A stretch of 64,000 nt of DNA from Cognatundibacterium crateris (lineage in GTDB: Bacteria > Pseudomonadota > Gammaproteobacteria > Burkholderiales > Burkholderiaceae_D): assembly GCF_010078235.1 (NCBI RefSeq), contig NZ_JAABOS010000002.1, positions 186,001 to 250,000 on the forward strand, read 5' to 3'. A program made the translations under genes and the position numbers. Below, piece after piece: positions 46,819-54,480 of this stretch. The notes under the pieces were generated by a model, which saw only the letters and a program-made list of their open reading frames with translations, ran no database searches and had not been told where the DNA came from. Each line of letters starts with the position of its first letter. The stretch's first letter is position 1.

Positions 46819-47973
46819 TCAAAACAACTGCCGTCCCTGTTTCCAGACGCCGAGCACGACTGGCATGCCATCAATCAGGCGTACCCGCAGGAAGTCGGCA
46901 CGCAAGCCAGGTGCAATTTCTCCGCGATCTGTGAGCCCCAGTTTCTGGGCCGGATTGCGGCTCACTGTGGCGATCGCCGCAGGCAGGCTGTAATCGGCAT
47001 TTTGTAAACAGAACGCCGCCTGCAGTAAGCTGGCGGGTACATAATCGGAAGAAAAAATATCGAGTAAGCCCAGTCTGGCCAGCTCCATGGCCGACACATT
47101 GCCGGAGTGCGAGCCGCCACGCACGCAATTTGGGCCGCCCATCACGATCGCCAAACCATGTGCGTGTGCTGCCTGCGCGGCTTCCAGCGAAGTCGGAAAT
47201 TCGGATATCGTGACGCCATCGGCTACACCTTCCAGCACGTGCGCGAGCGTCGTATCATCGTGTGAAGCGAGCGGAATGCGGGATGCCGACTGGCGGCATA
47301 ACTGCACGATCTGTTGCCGGTTTGCCGCCACATGACGCTGTTGCCGCTGCAGTGACAGCGTCAGCATCTGATCGACTTTTTCATGGCTCCAGCCACGTTT
47401 GCCAGTCACATGAGTGCGGTAATGATCGAGGTCCGTCCACTGACGCTGACCCGGCGTATGATCCATCAGCGACACCAGCCGCAAGCGTGCATCATCCAGG
47501 AAAGGTGTGAACAATTGCAGCAGATCCGGTTCTGCCAGTTCCAGCCTCAGGTGCAGCAAGTGGTCTGCACGCAACACTCCGGCCTGCGCCGCCTTGCTCA
47601 GACCCTGAACGCAACTGTGTAAGGTCTGGGTACGCAGGCTGTCCGGCTCGATATCCCCAACCGAAATCGCGTCCAGTACGGTGGTGATACCGGCTGCGAC
47701 GATCTGCGCATCATGCGCAATAATGGCAGGCAAGACCGGCCAGTTGACCTTGGGGCGCGGCATCAGATGCTTTTCCATATTGTCGGTATGTAGCTCTATC
47801 AAGCCCGGCAATACATAGTCACCCTGCCAGTCTTCCCCAATCAGGCCCGCATTGCCAGCATGGATGTCGGCAAACTTACCCTGACTGACTGAAAGACTGC
47901 CCGTCATGGCCTGGGTCGCAGTCACAATACGGGCATTTCGTATCGCAATATCGGGAAGCGAAAAAGTCTCCAT
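46819..47973 (-). CDS. phnM: Alpha-D-ribose 1-methylphosphonate 5-triphosphate diphosphatase PhnM
   Basis: An amidohydrolase-fold enzyme of 384 aa in the C-P lyase route, removing diphosphate from the phosphonate-ribose triphosphate. The metal-binding signature ELHTDNMEKHLMPRPKV, then ASHDDTTLAHV and SSDYVPASLL, are typical of PhnM. No phnG-L core genes are in the window, so the rest of the pathway is elsewhere or absent. A DUF1045 phosphonate-associated gene lies 1.6 kb away on the other strand. Confidence 0.9.
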   Translation of the reverse strand: METFSLPDIAIRNARIVTATQAMTGSLSVSQGKFADIHAGNAGLIGEDWQGDYVLPGLIELHTDNMEKHLMPRPKVNWPVLPAIIAHDAQIVAAGITTVLDAISVGDIEPDSLRTQTLHSCVQGLSKAAQAGVLRADHLLHLRLELAEPDLLQLFTPFLDDARLRLVSLMDHTPGQRQWTDLDHYRTHVTGKRGWSHEKVDQMLTLSLQRQQRHVAANRQQIVQLCRQSASRIPLASHDDTTLAHVLEGVADGVTISEFPTSLEAAQAAHAHGLAIVMGGPNCVRGGSHSGNVSAMELARLGLLDIFSSDYVPASLLQAAFCLQNADYSLPAAIATVSRNPAQKLGLTDRGEIAPGLRADFLRVRLIDGMPVVLGVWKQGRQLF

Positions 47974-48383
47974 AACACGCCTATCTACAAAAAAATCTCG
48001 AAAAACACTAACACGTTTTCCTGAAGGAAATGTGTCTATGAATGAATATTGTTTATATTTGCAAATATTGTAATATTTGTAAATATCAGTCTAATAATTC
48101 TTGTCTACTGGTATCTTTACTTACAGAATTTTTACTGTGCTTTGTGCGTTTTTTTCGTGAATTATTTCCTGAAAGGACTGATAACTTAGGGAAGATGCAG
48201 TGCGGGCGATGCTTGCAGCAAGAATACGCGCAGTCTGTACCAAGCGGTGTGCGTTGCCAGTTACTGCTGGTTATAGCTGTTATTGGCCGGAACTTCGCTG
48301 AGCTGTATCAAAGGTCCAACACGAAAATTCTATGACACTGCGCATACCTGTTTGTACAACGCTTAAGCTGTTCACAAGGATCG
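47974..48383. other. AT-rich non-coding region upstream of phnM
   Basis: A 410-bp gap. The first 150 bp are very AT-rich and hold a 16-mer also found at 51356. No convincing gene or RNA was seen in the rest. Confidence 0.5.
48074..48089. repeat. 16-mer shared with 51356-51371
   Basis: TATTTGTAAATATCAG occurs here and at 51356-51371. AATAATT follows both, after a 3-base gap here and directly there. Both sit in AT-rich intergenic stretches. It could be a shared regulator site. Confidence 0.4.
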
Positions 48384-48651
48384 AGGGCCTGTTAACATTT
48401 AAATTGCGAGATGCGTTCAAGCCAAAACGTGAGCTGGCAAGGCGTGTGTCGCAGTCAGGGCTGGTGCCCCTGACAAGGCACGCAACGCAGTCCAGCACAC
48501 GTTTTGGCTTGAACCCGGAGGGAAAGGGGGAAAACAGCCGCATGGCGTTGTTGCATCCCGCTGACAGTGATCACACTGCTGCGCGGGTTGCGCCTAGCCC
48601 TGCAACTGTTTTACCCCTTTCGCACACGTAATTTAACTGTTAACAGGCCCT
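48384..48651. repeat. Second MITE-like element abutting a start codon
   Basis: A 268-bp element. The ends AGGGCCTGTTAACATTTAAATT and AATTTAACTGTTAACAGGCCCT are inverted repeats with one mismatch in 22 bases. The left half folds into a long hairpin: GTTCAAGCCAAAACGTG pairs with CACGTTTTGGCTTGAAC around a further stem GTCAGGG/CCCTGAC. There is no coding capacity. The right end is 3 bp from the ATG of the binding-protein gene. No other copy is in the window. Confidence 0.82.
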
Positions 48652-48654
48652 AGT

Positions 48655-49539
48655 ATGCAACGCTCTCTACACATCGCAGTCTTACTCAGTACCCTGCTCG
48701 CATCTGGCTTTGCCAGCGCCGCTGACACGGTCAGTAAAATTCGCAAAACCCAGACACTGAGCATCGGTGTGCGCGAGACGCCGCCGTTTGCGTTCACTGA
48801 CAGCAATCAGCAAGCGAATGGCTACGCGATAGAACTGTGCAATAAGGTCGCTGATGCGGTGAAAAAAGAATTAAAGCTGCCCAATCTGAAAGTACTTTAT
48901 GTACCCGTCGATTCGACTACCCGCTTCAGTGCGCTGACGGAAGATAAAATCGATCTGGAATGCGGCAGCACCACCAATAATGCCGAGCGCCGCAAAAAAT
49001 ACGGGTTCACGATTCCGCATTTCTTTTCTTCAGTCAAAGCGCTGGTACGCTCCGACAGCGGCATCAAAAACTGGAATCAATTCCGTAACCGGACTATCGT
49101 GACCACCAAAAGCACCACCACCGTGCAATTGCTGGCCCAGCATAACGACATTAATTCCCTCAATATCCGCCTGATCGAGGGCAATAGTGATCAGGAATCT
49201 TTCCGGCTGGTGGAAGAACGTAAAGCCGATGCCTTTCCTATGGATGATGTCTTACTCTATAGTCTGAAAGCAGAAGCGAAAAAGCCTGCGGATTTCATGG
49301 TGATCGGCGATCCTTTATCAATAGAGCCGTATTCCATCATGATGCGAAAAGATGATCTGGCCTTTAAAAAAATCGTGGATACGGAAATGCTGCGCATCAT
49401 CCACGACGGTGAAATTTATAAAATTTACGAACGCTGGTTTATGCGCGCGATTCCGCCCAAGGGTGCGAATCTGTCCATGCCTATGAGTTTTTTATTGCGC
49501 GATTCATTGCGTTTTCCGAGTGATCAGGTAGGTGACTAA
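48655..49539 (+). CDS. GltI-like amino acid ABC transporter binding protein
   Basis: A periplasmic binding protein of 294 aa. The signal peptide (LLSTLLASGFASAAD) is followed by a family 3 solute-binding fold with LSIGVRETPPFAF, GYAIELCNKVADAV and IDLECGSTTNNAERRK, as in glutamate/aspartate-binding GltI. No permease or ATPase gene adjoins it. The inverted-repeat element ends 3 bp before the ATG, leaving no clear ribosome-binding site, so expression may be changed. The stop overlaps the DUF1045 start by one base (TAATG). Confidence 0.85.
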   Translation: MQRSLHIAVLLSTLLASGFASAADTVSKIRKTQTLSIGVRETPPFAFTDSNQQANGYAIELCNKVADAVKKELKLPNLKVLYVPVDSTTRFSALTEDKIDLECGSTTNNAERRKKYGFTIPHFFSSVKALVRSDSGIKNWNQFRNRTIVTTKSTTTVQLLAQHNDINSLNIRLIEGNSDQESFRLVEERKADAFPMDDVLLYSLKAEAKKPADFMVIGDPLSIEPYSIMMRKDDLAFKKIVDTEMLRIIHDGEIYKIYERWFMRAIPPKGANLSMPMSFLLRDSLRFPSDQVGD

Positions 49540-50228
49540 TGGCCCGTTACGCGCTTTACTTTTCCCCCGTATCCAACCCGGTCTGGCTGCAAGCCGGTAA
49601 TCTGTGGCTGGGCCGCGATATCCGTGACCTGCGGGAGGGACAGCAACTGCGCGTAACTGACGTCGCGCCCAAGGTCTTACATACCCTGACGCGCGACGCC
49701 AGACGCTATGGTTTTCATGCCACGCTGAAAGCGCCTTTCCGTCTGGCGGAAGGATATCAGCGTGCCGACCTGGAACAGGCGCTGCAAGCCTTCTGCGCCA
49801 GCCGCAGCGCCATCACCATCCCCTCGCCTCAGGTCAGCCGTATGGGTCAGTTTCTGGCTTTACGGCCGCAAGGGGATGAAAGTCAGATCAATGCCCTGGC
49901 CATGCACAGTGTGCGTGAGTTTGATCATTTGCGTGCACCACTGCGTCCAGAAGAACTGGCAAAGCGGCAGCAACAGCAATTGAGTGCGCGCCAGTTACGC
50001 CTGTTATCGCACTGGGGTTATCCCTATACCGAAGAAGAATTTCGCTTTCATCTGACCCTGACCGATGCGCTCGATAACACGGATTCTGCCAACGCGATTT
50101 ATCAGGCAGCACTACGGCATTTCGCGCTGACTGAACCACTGTGCATAGAAGGCATTTCGCTATGCTATGAAAGCGAAGCTGGCGCACCTTTCATCTTGCT
50201 GCAACAATTTCCATTCGCTGCAGGCTAA
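49539..50228 (+). CDS. DUF1045 phosphonate-associated 2H phosphoesterase-like protein
   Basis: A 229-aa protein of the DUF1045 family, often encoded in phosphonate-use loci. Two His-x-Thr motifs, FHATLKAPFRL and FHLTLTD, mark a 2H phosphoesterase fold, so it may cleave cyclic or linear phosphodiesters formed in C-P lyase metabolism. It is translationally coupled to the binding-protein gene and divergently placed from phnM. Whether the three genes form a phosphonate unit is inference. Confidence 0.85.
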   Translation: MARYALYFSPVSNPVWLQAGNLWLGRDIRDLREGQQLRVTDVAPKVLHTLTRDARRYGFHATLKAPFRLAEGYQRADLEQALQAFCASRSAITIPSPQVSRMGQFLALRPQGDESQINALAMHSVREFDHLRAPLRPEELAKRQQQQLSARQLRLLSHWGYPYTEEEFRFHLTLTDALDNTDSANAIYQAALRHFALTEPLCIEGISLCYESEAGAPFILLQQFPFAAG

Positions 50229-50315
50229 GCAGAGTCAGCCGCGCTGCTGTCAGCCTGACGTGTACAGGCTGCGGTTACAATAGCCGTTTTTCTACGCCCG
50301 GCCCTGGTTTTACTG

Positions 50316-51044
50316 ATGACTGCTACCTCCCTGCCTCTGGTCCTGATACCCGGTTTCATGTGTGACGCACGCCTGTGGCATGCGGTACAGCCAGCGCTCG
50401 CCACACGGGGCCCGTTGATACTATGCAGCCCGCTGCAAGGCGACAGCATAGAAGCGATGGCGCTGCACGTGCTGCCGCAATTACCTGAGCAATGTCATCT
50501 GATCGGATTTTCCATGGGCGGCTATGTAGCGCGTCATTTAGCCGCCATCGCGCCCGAGCGGGTGCGTAGCCTGAGTCTGCTCAATACCTCGGCGCGCGCT
50601 TCGAGTGTGGAAGAGGTGCAAAGGAATCAGCAGCAAATCCGTATGCTGCAAACTTTTCCGTATCGCGGACAAACCCGCACGGCATTGCAGCGCGCAGTCC
50701 ATCCGGCCCATCCTGAACGCGAAGCTTTACTGGATTTACTGCAGTCTATGTCACTCGATTTAGGCGTTGAGCGATTCCGTCAACAACTCGGCGTCATCCG
50801 TGCCGACGGCCATGCTGCGCTGGCGGCACTGCGCTGCCCTTTGCTGCTACTCGCCAGCCGCGACGATCAAATGCGCACGCTACAGGAAACACGCAATATG
50901 CAAGCCGCAGCACCACATGCGGTCTGCCATATTCTGGATGATTGCGGCCATATGTCGGTACTCGAACAAGCTGAGCGCGTCAGTCAGTTGTTGCTGGATT
51001 TTTTAAACCCAGGAGCCAGCATACTGGCCCGCACAGAGTGTTAA
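50316..51044 (+). CDS. Alpha/beta hydrolase
   Basis: A 242-aa alpha/beta hydrolase with the oxyanion region LIPGFMCDARLW, nucleophile elbow GFSMGGYVA (Ser about residue 68), SRDDQM for the acid and DCGHMSVLEQ for the His. The substrate is unknown. It is 88 bp after the DUF1045 gene and not clearly linked to it. Confidence 0.85.
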   Translation: MTATSLPLVLIPGFMCDARLWHAVQPALATRGPLILCSPLQGDSIEAMALHVLPQLPEQCHLIGFSMGGYVARHLAAIAPERVRSLSLLNTSARASSVEEVQRNQQQIRMLQTFPYRGQTRTALQRAVHPAHPEREALLDLLQSMSLDLGVERFRQQLGVIRADGHAALAALRCPLLLLASRDDQMRTLQETRNMQAAAPHAVCHILDDCGHMSVLEQAERVSQLLLDFLNPGASILARTEC

Positions 51045-51464
51045 CTGGTCTTATCTTTACCTAACACAGCTATTGTTTCTCTCTACATTGCATAGGCTCG
51101 CATGCTGTGCCGTTACACTGAGGCACACAGCAAAGTTTGCCCTTGGTTCCAGATTTAGCCTGATCCGCCATCTCCCTTATTCAGCAAGCCATCCCCTAAC
51201 TCATTCAGATAAAAATCATATTTTTATAATTTTTGCAACAATCAAACATTCCGTCTGGAATACGCAAGAATACGAATTAAATATGGAAAAACCATGCATT
51301 TTTCCTTAATACATCCAATCTAATGCCTGCATTCAAAAGAAAAAATCGAAATATTTATTTGTAAATATCAGAATAATTACTAAAATGATATTGCCAAGTA
51401 GTTAGCAATACGTCAATATGTGATTAATGTCTTTTATTTAACTAAATCGGGATTGGAGTCTATT
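51045..51464. other. AT-rich non-coding region
   Basis: A 420-bp gap, markedly AT-rich from about 51200 on. It contains the second copy of the shared 16-mer (51356-51371). I see no gene, tRNA or terminator of good quality. Confidence 0.5.
51356..51371. repeat. 16-mer shared with 48074-48089
   Basis: The second copy of TATTTGTAAATATCAG, 94 bp before the GTG of the DUF2726 gene. See the entry at 48074. Confidence 0.4.
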
Positions 51465-52007
51465 GTGAAATATCTTGCTTTTACCCTGACGCTGTTGCTG
51501 CTGATGTGGATAGCCAGCCGTCTGATACGCAAACAAGATCAGCCTGAATTTGCCGATACTAACTGGCCTTATTGCCTGCGCCGTCCGCTTGGTGCAGCAG
51601 AACAGATTTTGTTCCACCGGCTGACGGCTGCTTTACCCGAGCATATCGTGCTGAGCCAGGTACAGATGTCGCGCATACTGGGCGTTAAAAAGGGGGCTAA
51701 TCTGCTGGAATGGCATCAGCGTATTAATCAGCTGAGTTTTGACTACGTGATCTGCAATAAAGACTTTTCTGTGCTGGCAGTGATAGAACTGAATGATGGA
51801 AACGAGAATGCACATCGTCACGAAACCGACTATCAAAAAACCAAGGCCTGTAAAGATGCGGGTCTGCGCCTGATACACTGGCACGTCAAACTTTTGCCCG
51901 ATGAAGCTGCGATCCGCGCTGCCTTTTCTGAACCCGTGATCACGCGCAGCGCCCACCCTGAACAGCTAGACCGCGAATTCAAACAGATTGTGGCTAACGT
52001 TCTTTAA
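51465..52007 (+). CDS. DUF2726 membrane-anchored nuclease-like protein
   Basis: A 180-aa protein. One N-terminal membrane helix (LAFTLTLLLLMWIASRLI) is followed by a DUF2726 domain with SFDYVICNKDFSVLAVIELND and CKDAGLRLIHWHV, a layout like restriction-endonuclease folds. Activity is unproven. I chose GTG 51465, with GGAG upstream at good spacing; a GTG at 51420 would add 15 residues. Confidence 0.8.
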   Translation: MKYLAFTLTLLLLMWIASRLIRKQDQPEFADTNWPYCLRRPLGAAEQILFHRLTAALPEHIVLSQVQMSRILGVKKGANLLEWHQRINQLSFDYVICNKDFSVLAVIELNDGNENAHRHETDYQKTKACKDAGLRLIHWHVKLLPDEAAIRAAFSEPVITRSAHPEQLDREFKQIVANVL

Positions 52008-52022
52008 GCCAGGCCTGCCACT

Positions 52023-53414
52023 TTATGTACCCTGCCCCCATTGCGGTACATGGGTACCGCGTGGCATCGCCGGCAGGAAAAAGTAAGGCTGACAAGCCGG
52101 CATGTGTTCCACCGGACGAATCGCCTGCATCTGACCGAAGCCAGAGGCAGTGATTTCAGAATACGCTGCAATTTCTGCGGCCGTTAACTCAGCGTCATGT
52201 GCGTTCAAGGCGTATCTGGGCAGCGATTGCAGCAATCGCCCGGTCTGGGCCAGTGATACGCGAACCTGCCAGCTGCCGCCCTCGGTCGCTCTGCGGTGTA
52301 AGGCAATCATCGTAGCGAATGCCGCCAGATAACCCGTTGCATGATCCAATGCCTGACAGGGCAGCTTGCCAGGTCCGCTCAGATGTGCCGCCTGACCCTC
52401 AGTATCCGCGATTCCGCTGGCCGACTGCACCAGACTGTCAAAACCACGTCTTTGCGACCATGGCCCCTGCTGCCCATATGCGGACAAACCGACCACCACG
52501 ATGCCGGGATAACGTGCAGCCAGGGTTTCTGCATCCAGCCCAAACTGTGCCAGTGCACCTGGCCGGTAAGCTTGCAGGAATACGTCGGCATGTTGCATCA
52601 GCTGTGCCACTTGCTGCAGTCCTGGTGCACTACGTAAATCGATGCGGGTATTACGTTTTCCGCGCCCGGTATCCATCACCAACAAAGGAATTTCCGGCAA
52701 ATGGGCAGCACCGACCGCAAGCACATCGGCACCATGCTGCGCCAGCGTGCGCGCAGCCACCGGCGCTGCGATCACACGCGACAAATCCAGCACCCGAATC
52801 CCCAACAAAGGGCGGGTGGCCGATGGCAAACGCTGTACTGGCGCATCGCCGATACGGCGAATTTCAACTACAGGCAAAGCCGCGATGGCCTGCGCCTGCG
52901 GATGCTGCGCCCATTCCTGCTCAGTGCGTATCATGGCAGCGCACATACCAGCCTGCGCTAACACCGCTTCCAATTCCTCTGCCTTCCAGCGCAGGATGGC
53001 GGCGGCCACAGCCTCCCGTGTCGCCGCACTGTCCAATACCTGCAAAACACCGGCGCTGTGATGTGGAAAATGAGTGTGCAATTGTATCCAGCGCCCATCA
53101 CCGGTTGGATAGTAGCCGGTCAGCGGACTCCAGGTATCTTCAGGTACCTGGCTATCGATACGCAGATAGCGTTCGCTGCGAAACATCGCCAGTGCATGAC
53201 GCTGGTCGACACGGATTTGCTGCTCTACACCGCCACGCGTTTCCCACAGTTGCTGCGCTGCCAGCGCCTGTGCCGCAATACTGGCCGAAGCCAGCGTACC
53301 GACTGCGAAAGTCGATGGTAACTGGATATCGCTTCCAGTGAATTGCAGGCGCTGACAAAAATCGACATCCGCCCCAGCCTGTGTCCACAACTGCTCCAGC
53401 AATGCGTGCGCCAT
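52023..53414 (-). CDS. Class III (CaiB/BaiF) CoA-transferase family protein
   Basis: A 463-aa protein. The ordinary CaiB start motif, LLGIRVLDLSRVIAAPVAAR, is found only near residue 203. LDHATGYLAAFA further on holds the likely catalytic Asp. The first 200 residues look like a second, partial CaiB region (SPLTGYYPTGDGRWIQLH resembles the usual C-terminal part). The order of parts is thus rearranged compared with standard enzymes of about 400 aa. The CoA donor and acceptor are unknown. It is convergent with the DUF2726 gene. Confidence 0.82.
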   Translation of the reverse strand: MAHALLEQLWTQAGADVDFCQRLQFTGSDIQLPSTFAVGTLASASIAAQALAAQQLWETRGGVEQQIRVDQRHALAMFRSERYLRIDSQVPEDTWSPLTGYYPTGDGRWIQLHTHFPHHSAGVLQVLDSAATREAVAAAILRWKAEELEAVLAQAGMCAAMIRTEQEWAQHPQAQAIAALPVVEIRRIGDAPVQRLPSATRPLLGIRVLDLSRVIAAPVAARTLAQHGADVLAVGAAHLPEIPLLVMDTGRGKRNTRIDLRSAPGLQQVAQLMQHADVFLQAYRPGALAQFGLDAETLAARYPGIVVVGLSAYGQQGPWSQRRGFDSLVQSASGIADTEGQAAHLSGPGKLPCQALDHATGYLAAFATMIALHRRATEGGSWQVRVSLAQTGRLLQSLPRYALNAHDAELTAAEIAAYSEITASGFGQMQAIRPVEHMPACQPYFFLPAMPRGTHVPQWGQGT

Positions 53415-53482
53415 ACCATCCTCCGTGACGATAAAAAGCTGTGAGCATTGATGATCGCATAAATATCGCTACTGAATACCGA

Positions 53483-53725
53483 TCAGTTTTCCTTATTGTG
53501 TGAATTTTCGTTGCCTGATGCTGACGGACTGTAAGCCAGGATATCACCCGGCTGGCATTGCAGAACTTCACAAATTTTTTCCAGGGTATCAAAGCGTATC
53601 GCTTTGGCCTTACCGGTTTTTAAGACTGAGAGATTCTGTGGCGTAATTTGCACAGCTTCAGCCAGTGTATTGAGTCGCATTTTTCGTTGAGCAAGTACGA
53701 CGTCCAGATTAACAATTATCGCCAT
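53483..53725 (-). CDS. Small YozG-like HTH regulator
   Basis: A Cro/C1-type HTH protein of about 80 aa. The helix-turn-helix is in RLNTLAEAVQITPQNLSVLK, then RFDTLEKICEVLQCQPGDIL. This group is usually encoded right after a DUF2975 membrane protein. Here only a fragment of that gene is left upstream. ATG 53725 has GGAG upstream. Confidence 0.85.
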   Translation of the reverse strand: MAIIVNLDVVLAQRKMRLNTLAEAVQITPQNLSVLKTGKAKAIRFDTLEKICEVLQCQPGDILAYSPSASGNENSHNKEN

Positions 53726-53734
53726 CACTGCTCC

Positions 53735-53911
53735 TCAAATGACCAGTGCTGCATCTTCATTCAGCTCTGTTCCAATTTCTAAGGCCCAAACAAGCAACTT
53801 CGCGATACCCAAATTTACAAGCTCAACAAACAAAGAATCTGCAAAGTTTGTCCAAAGTTGCACGGCCCCTCTGGTCGAAATAATGGCAATCAATTGCCAG
53901 CTATAAACACA
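53735..53911 (-). pseudogene. Remnant of a DUF2975 membrane-protein gene
   Basis: An open frame of 58 codons, closed upstream by a TAA, ends 10 bp before the HTH gene. Its last part reads GIAKLLVWALEIGTELNEDA then ALVI and stop. That matches the C-terminal helix and the closing acidic-hydrophobic tail of DUF2975 proteins, which normally have about 150-200 residues and four helices. No start codon or N-terminal helices are present. It is therefore a truncated relic of the usual DUF2975-YozG pair. Confidence 0.55.
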
Positions 53912-54433
53912 TTAAGTCAAGGCGAGATAAAGCCAGAATCCATACTGTGCGCAACGAACTGCCTGTCGGTTAAAAATCTCACCCTGATAGAAAAAACTCA
54001 GCATGTTGTAAATTTGTATGAAAATTCAGACCAGGCAGGCAATGCTTAGCAAGACAATCGTGGTCGCCATCCATCGTTTTTCCTGCGCTATGCCTTGCCG
54101 GGCGAGGTATATCATTCCCTGTACATCGCTGTATGAGAGAAGAAACTGAGTATGCCTTGCTGTCCTGACGGTGCCATCCAGATTTGCACGACGAGCCTAG
54201 GGCGCCCGACGGTAAGAAACAGATCACAAATGTATTAAGCCACAGAAAGTAAGAGCTGAACTAACGGATATGTGTCGCTTTAGGGCGAGAAGTAAGAGAC
54301 ATGAGCCGGACTCCATTGATGTGCGATAAACGGAGTCACATTTGCAAATGCATATGTAATTCAATATAAATTTACTGTTTGTCGAAAATTTTTTTAATTT
54401 AATTAATTATTTTATGTCTCGGAGCAGTAACGT
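53912..54433. other. Non-coding region between DUF2975 relic and TonB receptor gene
   Basis: About 520 bp with no convincing gene. The last 150 bp are AT-rich. Since the DUF2975 gene is truncated at 53911, this may be where a deletion or rearrangement took place. Confidence 0.45.
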
Positions 54434-54461
54434 AAAAAAAGCCGCATCAGCGGCTTTTTTT
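54434..54461 (-). terminator. Intrinsic terminator after TonB receptor gene
   Basis: GCCGC and GCGGC around an ATCA loop, flanked by seven A and seven T. It lies 20 bp after the receptor stop on its strand. Confidence 0.9.
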
Positions 54462-54480
54462 AGGGTGTGGCGGTGAAAGC

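Noticed and set aside
48042-48335. 97-codon open frame in the gap upstream of the second inverted-repeat element
   Set aside because: It starts in AT-rich non-coding DNA without a ribosome-binding site, and its Cys/Ile/Tyr-rich start does not look like a protein.
52319-53341. 340-codon Pro/Arg-rich open frame on the + strand
   Set aside because: It is antisense to the CoA-transferase gene and has a biased composition with no recognisable motif.
53979-54227. 82-codon frame on the - strand in the gap before the TonB receptor gene
   Set aside because: There is no ribosome-binding site, no known motif and no plausible composition.
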